A stretch of 13,825 bases of DNA from Porticoccaceae bacterium (GTDB taxonomy: Bacteria > Pseudomonadota > Gammaproteobacteria > Pseudomonadales > Porticoccaceae): the NCBI GenBank assembly GCA_003448675.1, contig DLXZ01000253.1:2287-16111 (forward strand). Direction: 5' to 3'. Shown one piece after another: positions 1 through 7,361 of this stretch; the first letter of the stretch is position 1, and each line of letters begins with the position of its first letter. The position numbers and the translations under genes are program-made. The notes beneath the pieces were generated by a model that searched no databases, was not told the origin of the DNA, and was given only the letters and a program-made list of their open reading frames with translations.

Positions 1-40
1 CGAGGATTAACCCTCCTACCGGGGCCTGACCCCAACCCAT

Positions 41-72
41 AAAGCGGAGCCACCAAGGCTCCGCTTTTTTTT
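41..72 (+). terminator. Rho-independent terminator of the upstream transcription unit
   Basis: An 11-bp perfect inverted repeat (arms 41-51 and 57-67, GC-rich core GCGGAGCC/GGCTCCGC) with a 5-base loop runs directly into eight Ts at 65-72. This is a textbook intrinsic terminator for plus-strand transcription entering from the left. In one frame the first ten bases read GAG-GAT-TAA, so the tail of an upstream plus-strand gene may end at position 10; this is too short to identify. The hairpin isolates the serine hydrolase gene at 214 from that upstream unit. Confidence 0.9.
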
Positions 73-213
73 GCCCAAGGGGCTCATTCAAACCATGCCA
101 CCCCAGCCACTCAAGGTTCTCTCCTTCACGCAGGATTTAGTGGTATGCCGATATAACCACAGTATGCGTGCGACGTGCGCACCATGGTGACAGCGCTAAA
201 CGTATGAACAATA

Positions 214-1485
214 ATGCCAACCAAAGAAATATTCGCCGAGCAAGCGCGGCTCCTTAATACACACTTCGGGAGAATCACCATCAACACACTCACAGTAAAG
301 CCTTCGAACTACGATTTTGGCCCCATCGACGAGGCCATGCAAAAGTATGTCGACGCCAACCTGGTCAGCTGCCTGTCGGCGGTTATTTTGAAGGGGACCG
401 ATGTGGTCGATTTCAAAACCTGGGGCTATATGGATATCGAGGCCAAACGGCCGATAATCGATGATGCGATTTTTCGCATATATTCAAACACCAAGATCGT
501 CACTTCAGCGGCTGCCATGATTCTTTACGAAGAAGGCGCTTTTCAGCTGGATGACCTGGTGACCAAGTACATACCCGAGTTCGCCGATCTGAAGAAGCTG
601 CGCAAGGGCGCGAAAGCACTGGACGACACCGAGACCCTGGAAAATATACCCACCATCAGCAACCTGTTCACCCACACCGCCGGCTTCGCCTATGGGCTGT
701 TTCCCAACAACCCGGTGGATGTCGCCTATACGGATCAGCGCATGATGGGCATGGAATCCACCCTGGAAGAGATGATCGGCAAGCTAGCCAAGCTGCCGTT
801 GCTGTTTGAGCCAGGTGAACGCTGGAATTACAGCATCAGTATCGACATTCTGGCGCGGCTGGTGGAAATCTGGTCGGGCAAGCGTTTTATCGAATTTCTC
901 AAGGAACGCATTTTTGACCCATTGGGCATGGTGGATACGGACTTTTACGTGCCGGAAAAAAACCACCACCGGATCACCACTAACTATGCGCCGGTGGATA
1001 TGCGAAACCCAATGACTCCAGGCTTGAAGCCCTGCCCCGATATCATGATCGGCAGCATTCTGGAGCCGAAAAATTTCTTGTCCGGTGGTGGCGGCCTGGT
1101 GTCCACCATGCAGGATTACACCACTTTTATTCAGATGATCATCAACGGCGGCGAGTGGCAGGGCAAACGTATTTTGTCCGAGGAATCCGTGGCACTGATG
1201 CATACCAATCAATGTCGGGAAGGCGTCAAGGTAAAACTGCCCACCTGGGACATGCCCAATACCGTGTTCGGCCTGGGTTTTGCCATTAAGAACTCACCCG
1301 CCGAAGGCGAACCGGACAGCGCCATCGGCGAATATCACTGGGGTGGCATGGCCGGCACCCATTCGTGGATTTCGCCAAAAGCCAATCTTTCAGCCCTGCT
1401 GTTTACGCAGCGGGCCTATGGCTTCTGGCATCCGTTTAGCCATGAGCACAAGCGACTGGTCTATGAGATCGCCGGGGACAAATAA
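214..1485 (+). CDS. Beta-lactamase-fold serine hydrolase (class C-like / family VIII esterase)
   Basis: 423-residue protein of the beta-lactamase-related family (class C beta-lactamases, EstB-type family VIII esterases, D-peptidases). The nucleophile motif SxxK is Ser91-Asn-Thr-Lys94 in the context FRIYSNTK. The second motif is Tyr206-Ser-Ile (YSI rather than the usual YSN/YAN). The third is His375-Trp-Gly-Gly, the HWGG/W-G-G form common in esterases instead of the KTG of true beta-lactamases, which favours ester hydrolysis over antibiotic resistance (inference from family knowledge). No signal peptide is visible, so it is probably cytoplasmic. The ATG at 214 is the first usable in-frame start (an upstream ATG at 184 hits a stop), but no clear Shine-Dalgarno precedes it, so the first ~35 residues are less certain. 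It may be cotranscribed with the dehydrogenase remnant 59 bases downstream. Substrate unknown. Confidence 0.9.
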   Translation: MPTKEIFAEQARLLNTHFGRITINTLTVKPSNYDFGPIDEAMQKYVDANLVSCLSAVILKGTDVVDFKTWGYMDIEAKRPIIDDAIFRIYSNTKIVTSAAAMILYEEGAFQLDDLVTKYIPEFADLKKLRKGAKALDDTETLENIPTISNLFTHTAGFAYGLFPNNPVDVAYTDQRMMGMESTLEEMIGKLAKLPLLFEPGERWNYSISIDILARLVEIWSGKRFIEFLKERIFDPLGMVDTDFYVPEKNHHRITTNYAPVDMRNPMTPGLKPCPDIMIGSILEPKNFLSGGGGLVSTMQDYTTFIQMIINGGEWQGKRILSEESVALMHTNQCREGVKVKLPTWDMPNTVFGLGFAIKNSPAEGEPDSAIGEYHWGGMAGTHSWISPKANLSALLFTQRAYGFWHPFSHEHKRLVYEIAGDK

Positions 1486-1544
1486 TTAATCTTAAAAATT
1501 CAAAATAATTTCGAAAAAACATTCGATTTGATAAGAGGAGAATT

Positions 1545-2330
1545 ATGGGGCGTGTAGACGGCAAAATAGCTATTGTGACCGGTGGTGGCAGTGTTGGCAT
1601 GGGGCGCGCCACGATGTTTCCAGCGAGGCGGACTGGGCGGCGGTGGTAAAAACTGGCCACCGACACCTATGGCCGTATTGATATCCTCGATAATAATGCC
1701 GCGATGTTTATCGCCAAGCCGCTGATGGAGACATCCACGGAGGAATTCCGCAAGCAAAATGCGGTTAACGTCGATGGCGTATTCTTCGGCATGAAGGCAG
1801 TGATCCCGGAAATGGAAAAACCCGGGGGCGGCGCCATCGTCAATATTGCTTCCGGCGCGGGCATTGTCGGCTTCGCCGTCGCCGGGGCCTACAGCTCCAG
1901 CAAGCGCGCGGTGCGCTTGATCACCAGGGCCATGGCCCTGGAGGGTGCCCAGCGAAACAACAACATCCGGATCAATTCAATTCATCCTGGCCCAATTCTG
2001 ACACCGATGCTGGAACAGGGAATGGATGATCTGGGCCGGCAGGATCAGATACGTCCCCTGTTCGAGAGTATGGCGCCAGTGGGCTACTTGGGTGAACCCA
2101 GGGACATCGCTCAGGGCGTCCTGTATCTGGCCAGTGACCAATCCAAATACGTAACCGGGGCAGAACTGGTCATCGATGGCGGATTTACTGCCCAGCAACC
2201 ACTAAGCAATCAACACCTGTGCTGGCCCCGGCCTGATCAGCTGTTGCAGGCAATTGCCAAAATAATACGCAACATTTATATTGCCACCTTGAATATTCCC
2301 TTTACAGACCGGGCAAATTTTTATGGCTAA
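1545..2330 (+). pseudogene. Broken short-chain dehydrogenase/reductase (SDR)
   Basis: A classical SDR gene with lesions. From ATG 1545, behind a strong AGAGGAG site, the product opens with the NAD(P)-binding motif TGGGSVGMG (residues 12-20) but stops at TAA 1647-1649 after 34 residues. Bases 1622-1655 read SEADWAAVVKT in another frame, normally found about 40 residues after the glycine motif. From 1656 the original frame resumes as ATDTYGRIDIL...NNA. So roughly 40 codons are missing around 1615-1622 and one base is gained near 1655. The rest is SDR-like: catalytic Ser codon 1851, Tyr codon 1890 in YSSSK, and a C-terminal VIDGGFTAQ. After that usual end the frame runs on for about 40 unrelated residues to 2330, hinting at a lost stop as well. 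An internal ATG at 1704 could start a 208-residue product, but without the nucleotide-binding motif. An assembly or sequencing error could also explain it. Confidence 0.75.
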
Positions 2331-2356
2331 CCCAGCTATTTGGGATTAGTACTCCC

Positions 2357-3283
2357 TTGAACTCAATTAATTTTCGACTGTTCGCAGCGTGCCCGGACCC
2401 AATGGTCATTATCGATGGTGAGGGTGCCATTATCGATTTTAACCCGGCTGCGGAGAGCTTATTCGGTTTTAGCAAGGAAGACGGTCAACGCGCGTATTCA
2501 GTACAGGAACTGTACGAAAGCGAGGCCGAAGCCGAGGCCGTGGCTATGCTTCTGAAGCAGGGAACCAGCGCCAACTTCGGGCAAATTATGGACGGGTATC
2601 GTGCTCAGTTGATCGATCAGTCCGGTCAAGTGCATCCGATGCTGATAACCGCAACCCAACTGAGTGACCAGGAAGACAGCGAGGAAAGTATCATCTGTCA
2701 CTTCCGTGACGTCACGGAAACGGAAGCGCTCGAACAAAAAGTTCGCGAAATGTCCCGGACCGATTTTCTGACCGGGATGTATAACTTCAGGCAGCTCTTC
2801 GAAAGTCTGGATAAGGAAATAAGCCGCTCGGCGCGTTACATGCACCCATTCGCCCTTATTTGTTTCAGCGTGAGCGGCTTAATAATAGCCAAGGAGCAAC
2901 TTGGCGCCCTGGCCAGCGACAAAATTCTGCAATCACTCGCTTCTATCACCCACGGTACTTTACGCGGCAACGACAGCAGCTATCGACAATCCACTACCGA
3001 GTTTTTAGCATTGTGTCCTGAAACCGATGTCACGGGGGCCCTATGCGTGGCGGAGCGTTTGAGAGATTCATTTGTCGCGTCACTGCCCCAAGCTATTGGA
3101 GTCACCGAGGAAAACATTAGCCAACCCCTTACCCTGGACCTGGGCGTAACGGTATTTTATGGCGGCAATAATGTCGGGACCGATGAATTGGTCGAGCAGG
3201 CCGTTCAAGCGATGGTGCAAGCTAAAAGAGAAGGCAACAATCGCATTGTGCTGCACAAAGCCCTGAGCGAACGCGAGAGTTGA
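2357..3283 (+). CDS. PAS domain protein with degenerate GGDEF domain (probable c-di-GMP receptor)
   Basis: 308 residues, no membrane segment or signal peptide visible, so a soluble sensor. An N-terminal PAS domain (about residues 5-118, opening with LFAACPDPMVIID) is joined by a short signalling helix (ETEALEQKVREMSR) to a GGDEF-family domain (about 130-302, with DFLTGMYN at 136-143). The signature GGDEF is replaced by STTEF (212-216), and the metal-binding aspartates of the usual DxD/N motif are replaced by Ser171-Val-Ser173, so diguanylate cyclase activity is very unlikely. The inhibitory-site motif RxxD (Arg203, Asp206), five residues before the signature, is kept, which suggests binding of c-di-GMP rather than synthesis (inference). 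The start is TTG 2357; ATG 2402 would cut into the PAS domain, and no ATG or GTG lies in frame between the upstream stop at 2234 and 2357. Only a weak GGGA lies upstream. It sits between the dehydrogenase remnant and the molybdopterin operon. Confidence 0.85.
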   Translation: MNSINFRLFAACPDPMVIIDGEGAIIDFNPAAESLFGFSKEDGQRAYSVQELYESEAEAEAVAMLLKQGTSANFGQIMDGYRAQLIDQSGQVHPMLITATQLSDQEDSEESIICHFRDVTETEALEQKVREMSRTDFLTGMYNFRQLFESLDKEISRSARYMHPFALICFSVSGLIIAKEQLGALASDKILQSLASITHGTLRGNDSSYRQSTTEFLALCPETDVTGALCVAERLRDSFVASLPQAIGVTEENISQPLTLDLGVTVFYGGNNVGTDELVEQAVQAMVQAKREGNNRIVLHKALSERES

Positions 3284-3362
3284 GTTATCCCGAAGGAAAC
3301 TGATTTTTGTTTCACTGCCCCTAATTTCCCTTTACCGTGCTAGACTTTATTAACTGACAACA

Positions 3363-3504
3363 AGCTCCGAGCACCTGTGTTCTAAGGCCCTCAATGGCGA
3401 TGAACCCCGTGCCGAGAACCTGCCAGACCTCATAGTTAGATGAGATCTGGCAGGCGTTCTGAGGGATGCCGGGGAAACCCGGCATCCTCCCGACTTTGGA
3501 AAGG
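3363..3504 (+). ncRNA. Probable molybdenum cofactor (Moco) riboswitch in the moaA leader
   Basis: The 228-base leader before moaA is highly structured. Seen: a 15-bp stem with a single C-A mismatch (3419-3433 with 3440-3454, loop AGTTAG); a perfect 9-bp hairpin closed by a GAAA tetraloop (3465-3473 with 3478-3486, loop 3474-3477); a joining helix CCCTCA 3388-3393 with TGAGGG 3460-3465; and a possible closing helix TCCGAG 3366-3371 with TTTGGA 3495-3500. The segments CTAAG (3382-3386) and ATGG (3394-3397) resemble halves of an 11-nt GAAA-tetraloop receptor. A GNRA loop with receptor upstream of moaA in a gammaproteobacterium fits the known Moco RNA motif (RF01055), which controls moa operons. 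The closing helix takes in the GGA beside the moaA ribosome site (AAGG 3501-3504), suggesting control of translation initiation. Family assignment rests on context and architecture, not a covariance search. Confidence 0.8.
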
Positions 3505-3511
3505 TGTTTGC

Positions 3512-4486
3512 ATGTTACGCGACCCCCACGGGCGGGAGTTTCATTACTTACGTCTGTCTATTACCGATGTCTGCAATTTTCGTTGCAACTATTGCTTGCC
3601 CAATGGCTATGAGGGCAGGCCTGACCAGGCCTTTCTGTCGCTGGATGAAATCCGCCGTCTGGGCGCGGCTTTTTGCGCCGAGGGCACCCGAAAAATCCGC
3701 CTGACCGGCGGTGAACCATCAGTTCGCGGCGATCTGCCGGCGATTATGCGCAGCCTCAAGGCGCTGCCCGGCCTGGAAACATTGGCCATCACCACCAATG
3801 GTTATCGTCTGCCAGAGCTTGTGGCCGAATGGGCCGATGCCGGCCTGGATGCCCTTAACCTGAGTATCGATAGCCTCGACCCATCTGTCTTTCAAACCAT
3901 TACCGGCCACTCCCGCCTCCACGAATTACTGGCGGGACTCGACCGCGCCATCGAGCTCGGCATACCCTCCATTAAAGTTAACGCGGTGATGCTACGGGAT
4001 ATAAACGATAGTCAGGTGGGCAGTTTTCTCGACTGGCTGCGGGACAAACCCATCACCCTGCGGTTTATCGAACTGATGCAAACCGGGGACAACCGGGAAT
4101 TTTTCGAGAAACATCACGCTTCGGGCGAAATACTGCGTAGTCAGTTGCTGGAAAGCGGCTGGACACAAACCTTGAGAGCCGTGGATGCCGGGCCAGCCCA
4201 GGAGTTTTATCACCCGGACTATCAGGGCCGCATCGGCCTGATCATGCCCTATAGCAAGGATTTCTGTAGTACCTGTAATCGCCTGCGGGTCAGCGCCACT
4301 GGCAAGCTGCATCTGTGCCTGTTCTCCGAACACGGCATCGATTTACGTCATCTCCTGCAAAGCGATGACCAACAGGCAGAACTGCGTGCTTTCCTGCACC
4401 AGCAACTGGGCAGTAAAAAGGCCAGTCATTTTCTACAGGACGGCCTGAGCGGCGGCACCCGTCACCTGGCTATGATTGGAGGATAA
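3512..4486 (+). CDS. moaA: GTP 3',8-cyclase MoaA (molybdopterin synthesis step 1)
   Basis: 324-residue radical-SAM enzyme that converts GTP to 3',8-cyclo-7,8-dihydro-GTP, the first step of molybdenum cofactor synthesis, acting with MoaC in the cytoplasm. The SAM [4Fe-4S] cluster motif CxxxCxxC is Cys21, Cys25, Cys28. The second, substrate-binding cluster is Cys252, Cys255, Cys269 in FCSTCNRLRVSATGKLHLC, almost identical to the E. coli spacing. The radical-SAM GGEP motif is present (RLTGGEPSVR), and the protein ends in the essential Gly-Gly. The ATG at 3512 is chosen because AAGG (3501-3504) lies 7 bases before it and MLRDPHGREFHYLRLSITDVC is the normal family N-terminus. An in-frame ATG at 3440 lies inside a leader hairpin and would add 24 unrelated residues. 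First gene of the moaABCDE-mobA operon, probably under riboswitch control. Confidence 0.97.
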   Translation: MLRDPHGREFHYLRLSITDVCNFRCNYCLPNGYEGRPDQAFLSLDEIRRLGAAFCAEGTRKIRLTGGEPSVRGDLPAIMRSLKALPGLETLAITTNGYRLPELVAEWADAGLDALNLSIDSLDPSVFQTITGHSRLHELLAGLDRAIELGIPSIKVNAVMLRDINDSQVGSFLDWLRDKPITLRFIELMQTGDNREFFEKHHASGEILRSQLLESGWTQTLRAVDAGPAQEFYHPDYQGRIGLIMPYSKDFCSTCNRLRVSATGKLHLCLFSEHGIDLRHLLQSDDQQAELRAFLHQQLGSKKASHFLQDGLSGGTRHLAMIGG

Positions 4487-4490
4487 ACTT

Positions 4491-5042
4491 GTGGTGAAAA
4501 ATTATTCTGAAACCTTTCGGCCCCTGCAAATTGCCGTACTGACAGTATCGGACAGCCGCAACGAGGACACCGATACCTCGGGCAAATTACTGGTTGATAA
4601 ACTTGGCGAGGCCGGCCATGCGCTGGCCGAAAAACAAATCCTCAAGGATGACCTCTATAAAATTCGCGCCCTGGTCGCCAACTGGATTGCCTCCGACAAT
4701 ATCCAGGCCGTGCTGATTACCGGCGGCACCGGTTTCACCGGGCGGGATTCCACTCCCCAGGCAGTGATGCCACTGTTTGATACCGTGGTGGATGGCTATG
4801 GCGAGTTATTCCGGCAGATTTCCCATGAGGACATCGGCTCATCCACGGTGCAATCCCGCGCCGTCGCGGGGCTCGCCAACGGTACCATCGTGTTCTGCAT
4901 GCCCGGCTCCACCAACGCCTGTCGCACCGCCTGGGACGGCATCATCCGGGAACAACTGGATGCCAGTCACAAACCCTGCAACTTTGTCGGCCGGTTAAAA
5001 GCCGTCGACGACGGCGAATGCGAGTCCCGGGAGGCCGGCTAA
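4491..5042 (+). CDS. moaB: Molybdenum cofactor biosynthesis protein MoaB
   Basis: 183-residue member of the MoaB/Mog/MogA fold. MoaB-type proteins bind molybdopterin and in some lineages adenylylate it; the role of E. coli MoaB is not firmly settled. The core motifs are present: LTVSDSR near the N-terminus, the [17 protein letters not shown] pterin/nucleotide-binding loop, and [16 protein letters not shown] towards the C-terminus. The start is taken as GTG 4491 because GGAGGA (4478-4483), overlapping the last moaA codons, is 7 bases upstream; GTG 4494 is an alternative, and a TTG at 4476 would precede that site and overlap moaA. The 4-base gap from the moaA stop implies translational coupling. 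Confidence 0.95.
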   Translation: MVKNYSETFRPLQIAVLTVSDSRNEDTDTSGKLLVDKLGEAGHALAEKQILKDDLYKIRALVANWIASDNIQAVLITGGTGFTGRDSTPQAVMPLFDTVVDGYGELFRQISHEDIGSSTVQSRAVAGLANGTIVFCMPGSTNACRTAWDGIIREQLDASHKPCNFVGRLKAVDDGECESREAG

Positions 5043-5046
5043 GCCG

Positions 5047-5532
5047 ATGGCCGAACTGAGTCATATCAATGCACGCGGTGAAGCCGCCATGGTCGATGTC
5101 AGTGGCAAAGCGGTCACCACCCGCATCGCGCGCGCTGAAGGCTTTGTGCGCATGCAGCCCGAAACTCTGGCGCTGATTCGCGACGGCGGCCACGCCAAGG
5201 GCGATGTTCTAGCCACCGCCCGCATTGCCGGGATTCAGGCCGCCAAGCGCTGCGCTGATCTGATCCCCCTCTGCCACCCGCTGATGTTAAGTAAGGTCCA
5301 GGTGGATTTCGAACTTGATGTTGAACAAAACCGGATACGCATCGAGGCCCGCTGCAAACTTGATGGCAAAACCGGCGTCGAAATGGAAGCGCTCACAGCA
5401 GTGTCCGTCGCCGCGCTAACCTTGTTTGATATGTGCAAGGCCGTGGACCCCGGCATGATCATTGAGAACATTAAAGTCCTGAGCAAGGAAGGTGGCAAAA
5501 CCGGACGCTGGCAGACGCCGGCGCAGGATTAA
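5047..5532 (+). CDS. moaC: Cyclic pyranopterin monophosphate synthase MoaC
   Basis: 161-residue enzyme, the usual length, that rearranges the MoaA product 3',8-cyclo-GTP to cyclic pyranopterin monophosphate. The residues known to be catalytic in E. coli MoaC fall at the same numbers here: Lys51 (HAKGD), His77 (LCHPL), Asp128 and Lys131 (FDMCKA). The [19 protein letters not shown] segment and the C-terminal GGKTG motif are also intact. It begins 4 bases after the moaB stop, with a GGGAGG-type site about 12 bases before the ATG, inside the end of moaB, as expected for a coupled operon gene. Confidence 0.97.
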   Translation: MAELSHINARGEAAMVDVSGKAVTTRIARAEGFVRMQPETLALIRDGGHAKGDVLATARIAGIQAAKRCADLIPLCHPLMLSKVQVDFELDVEQNRIRIEARCKLDGKTGVEMEALTAVSVAALTLFDMCKAVDPGMIIENIKVLSKEGGKTGRWQTPAQD

Positions 5533-5575
5533 AGAGAATCCCACAACGCACCTCGAAACCAACCATTGGGCACCC

Positions 5576-5824
5576 ATGATCAAACTCCTGTTTTTTGCCC
5601 AGCTAAGAGAAAAGCTCGGCTGCACCAGTCTCGACCATCCACTGCCAACAGTGGCCACGGTCGGCGGACTCAGAGCCGCACTGATAGCCAGGGGTGAGCC
5701 CTGGTCGGAAGTCTTTGCCGATAAAAACGTGCTGGCGGCAGTCAACCAGCGCATGGCCAAAGATAACGCAGCCATTAGCGAGGGCGATGAAGTAGCCTTC
5801 TTCCCGCCGGTTACCGGGGGCTGA
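5576..5824 (+). CDS. moaD: Molybdopterin synthase sulfur-carrier subunit MoaD
   Basis: 82-residue ubiquitin-fold sulfur carrier, typical MoaD length. It ends in the required Gly-Gly (VTGG); the C-terminal glycine is adenylylated (by a MoeB-type enzyme, not in this window) and thiocarboxylated, and then donates sulfur within the MoaD-MoaE synthase. The family features KLLFFAQLRE at the N-terminus and VAFFPPVTGG at the C-terminus are clear. ATG 5576 is chosen because it gives the canonical N-terminus; the reading frame stays open further upstream, but that part overlaps moaC and is not family-like. The Shine-Dalgarno is weak (TTGGG, 8 bases upstream). The gap of 43 bases after moaC is the longest inside the operon. 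Confidence 0.95.
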   Translation: MIKLLFFAQLREKLGCTSLDHPLPTVATVGGLRAALIARGEPWSEVFADKNVLAAVNQRMAKDNAAISEGDEVAFFPPVTGG

Positions 5825-5825
5825 T

Positions 5826-6299
5826 ATGAACGGCCCTGTCTCCGAACAAGCCATCACCCGGATAGAGATTCTGGACGCGACCTTTCGCCCCGCCGATCAT
5901 GCCGAACAACTGTCGCAAAACGACAGCGACAATGGCGCCCTGGTCACCTTCACCGGTATGGTGCGGGATCTCGTGGAAAACCCAGTCAATGCGATGTACC
6001 TGGAACATTATCCCGGTATGACCGAGCAGGCTTTAGAAACCATAATCGCCACCGCGCGGCAGCGCTGGGTCCTGGGCCACGTCACCGTTATTCACCGGGT
6101 CGGCATGCTCTACCCCGGCGAGCCCATCGTCTTTGTCGGCGTTACCAGCCGCCACCGTCGGGAAGCTTTCGAGGCCTGCCAGTTCATCATGGATTTCCTG
6201 AAAATGGATGCGCCTTTCTGGAAAAAAGAATACACCCCCGAGGGCGAGCGCTGGGTGGAAGCCAAAAGTAGTGACAGCCAAGCCGCCCAACGCTGGTAG
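5826..6299 (+). CDS. moaE: Molybdopterin synthase catalytic subunit MoaE
   Basis: 157-residue large subunit of molybdopterin synthase, which inserts two sulfurs from MoaD thiocarboxylate into cyclic pyranopterin monophosphate to give molybdopterin. Strong family signatures: TFTGMVRD, LEHYPGMTEQAL, GHVTVIHRVG, FVGVTSRHR and FLKMDAPFWKKE. Lys126 and Lys133 correspond to the active-site lysines Lys119 and Lys126 of E. coli MoaE, shifted by a slightly longer N-terminus. The ATG is one base past the moaD stop, and its GGGGG ribosome site is formed by the Gly-Gly codons at the end of moaD, so the two subunits are tightly coupled. Confidence 0.97.
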   Translation: MNGPVSEQAITRIEILDATFRPADHAEQLSQNDSDNGALVTFTGMVRDLVENPVNAMYLEHYPGMTEQALETIIATARQRWVLGHVTVIHRVGMLYPGEPIVFVGVTSRHRREAFEACQFIMDFLKMDAPFWKKEYTPEGERWVEAKSSDSQAAQRW

Positions 6300-6305
6300 G
6301 CCGAC

Positions 6306-6890
6306 GTGAAGCTCATCGGCGCCATACTCGCCGGCGGTCAATCCCGTCGCATGGGCCAGGACAAAGCGCTTTTACCGCTCGGCGAGAGCAAAACGGGCCA
6401 GTCCACCTTACTGGAATATATGTTTAATAAACTGCAGGCCTGCGACCTGTTCGACGAGATTATTATCTGCCGGGACCCTAAGGCCCAAAGACCGCCAGGG
6501 CTCGAAGCCATACGTTTCCTGGCCGACCTCCTTCCCGACCGCGGCCCCCTGGGTGCCCTCTATACCCTGGCCGAACACTATCCATCCCAACGCGCATTAG
6601 TAGTGCCCGTGGATATGCCGCTGCTGGATTGTGCGCTACTCAAACAACTTGTCAGTACCGCGGACCATGCCGCGGCCTCACACTACGGGGGGCATTATTT
6701 TCCGCTGTTAATTCATTTGAATAAAACTGTGCATCGCCACCTGAAAACCCGGATTTTCGGCGAGGAAAAAAATTACGCCCTTGCCGCCGTGCTGGACGAT
6801 ATCGTGGCACAGACGCTTTCAGGGCCAGAGGAGCAGTCGGGGTTTAGCAATATCAACACCCCGAAAGAATGGCGGGCTCTCGGTTTATAG
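6306..6890 (+). CDS. mobA: Molybdenum cofactor guanylyltransferase MobA
   Basis: 194 residues, the same length as E. coli MobA. It transfers GMP from GTP to Mo-molybdopterin, giving the guanine dinucleotide cofactor (bis-MGD) used by DMSO-reductase-family enzymes. The N-terminal nucleotidyltransferase signature LAGGQSRRMGQDK occupies residues 8-20, the Mg-binding aspartate is Asp103 in PVDMPLL, and the C-terminal SNINTPKEW is the usual family end. The start is GTG 6306, six bases after the moaE stop; the ribosome site is weak (TAGG). Its presence at the operon end says the cell uses MGD enzymes, although none is encoded here. A terminator follows directly. Confidence 0.96.
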   Translation: MKLIGAILAGGQSRRMGQDKALLPLGESKTGQSTLLEYMFNKLQACDLFDEIIICRDPKAQRPPGLEAIRFLADLLPDRGPLGALYTLAEHYPSQRALVVPVDMPLLDCALLKQLVSTADHAAASHYGGHYFPLLIHLNKTVHRHLKTRIFGEEKNYALAAVLDDIVAQTLSGPEEQSGFSNINTPKEWRALGL

Positions 6891-6896
6891 GTATTA

Positions 6897-6922
6897 AAAA
6901 AGCGGGCCAGTGCCCGCTTTTT
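6897..6922. terminator. Bidirectional intrinsic terminator between mobA and the minus-strand MaoC gene
   Basis: Perfect 11-bp inverted repeat AAAAAGCGGGC (6897-6907) and its complement (6912-6922) with a 4-base CAGT loop. The A-run on the left and the T-run on the right make it work in both directions. It lies 6 bases after the mobA stop (plus strand) and 25 bases after the stop of the convergent gene ending at 6947 (minus strand), so it ends both the moa operon and the MaoC operon. Confidence 0.92.
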
Positions 6923-6946
6923 ATTCACACCTGAGAACGCAAAGGA

Positions 6947-7357
6947 TCAGGGAAACCTGACTACCGCGTGACCGGGAATGGTCACTTCACCTTCGGCATT
7001 TTTCAAAAACAAGCTGACTTTCACTTCCCGGGTGTCGTCATTTTTTTCCTCCACCTGGCCACCCGCAGTCATGGTTTCGCCCAGGTAAGCGGCGCGCCGG
7101 TTGGCGTACCCAAAGGAAACCAGGCTCGCATCCTCACCAATCCAGTCGGTTACCACCTGCCCAATCCAGTCGCCCTGAAGAGGACCGTCAAGAACGATGG
7201 CGGGATACCCTTCCTCTTCGGTGGCGTAAGCATGGTCGAAGTGAATGCGGTGGGGATTCCAGATAGCAGCGTTGTACATAAACAACTGCACGATGGAGGC
7301 GGTGTGGTCGCGGGCTGGCAGCGCTTGGCCAACGGTAATATCTTCATAACGCAACAT
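6947..7357 (-). CDS. MaoC/HTD2-type hot-dog dehydratase subunit
   Basis: 136-residue single hot-dog domain of the MaoC-like (R)-specific enoyl-CoA hydratase group. It opens with LRYEDITVGQALP, typical of MaoC domains. The hydratase motif is NPHRIHFD (Asn34, His36, His39, Asp41), followed by AYATEEEG and the LDGPLQGDW segment. In classical R-hydratases this region reads DxNPLHLD; here the first catalytic Asp position is Ile32 and the loop is two residues longer, as in the HTD2 / mesaconyl-C4-CoA hydratase branch (from family knowledge). ATG 7357 is chosen, with GAGG 7 bases upstream; a TTG at 7372 would overlap the preceding gene. It begins 4 bases past the stop of the FAS1-like partner gene, so the two half-size proteins probably form one heteromeric hydratase. 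Substrate unknown; fatty acyl or steroid side-chain enoyl-CoA is plausible. Confidence 0.85.
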   Translation of the reverse strand: MLRYEDITVGQALPARDHTASIVQLFMYNAAIWNPHRIHFDHAYATEEEGYPAIVLDGPLQGDWIGQVVTDWIGEDASLVSFGYANRRAAYLGETMTAGGQVEEKNDDTREVKVSLFLKNAEGEVTIPGHAVVRFP

Positions 7358-7361
7358 ACTT

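Noticed and set aside
138..158. Imperfect palindrome GTGGT...ACCAC around a TATAAC upstream of the serine hydrolase
   Set aside because: Only 5-bp arms and no -35 at a proper distance, so neither an operator nor a promoter could be supported.
784..1212. 142-codon minus-strand open frame
   Set aside because: Antisense to the serine hydrolase, no recognisable domain and no ribosome site; a shadow.
1704..2330. Intact 208-residue dehydrogenase from ATG 1704
   Set aside because: It lacks the glycine-rich nucleotide-binding motif, which is found upstream in the same frame at 1578-1604 together with the proper ribosome site; better read as part of a broken gene.
3440..3511. Upstream in-frame ATG at 3440 as the moaA start
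   Set aside because: It lies in the right arm of a 15-bp leader hairpin, has no ribosome site and adds 24 residues unlike any MoaA; ATG 3512 has a good site and gives the family N-terminus.
5492..5575. Longer moaD starting inside moaC
   Set aside because: The added residues overlap moaC in another frame and are not MoaD-like; the canonical N-terminus begins at 5576.
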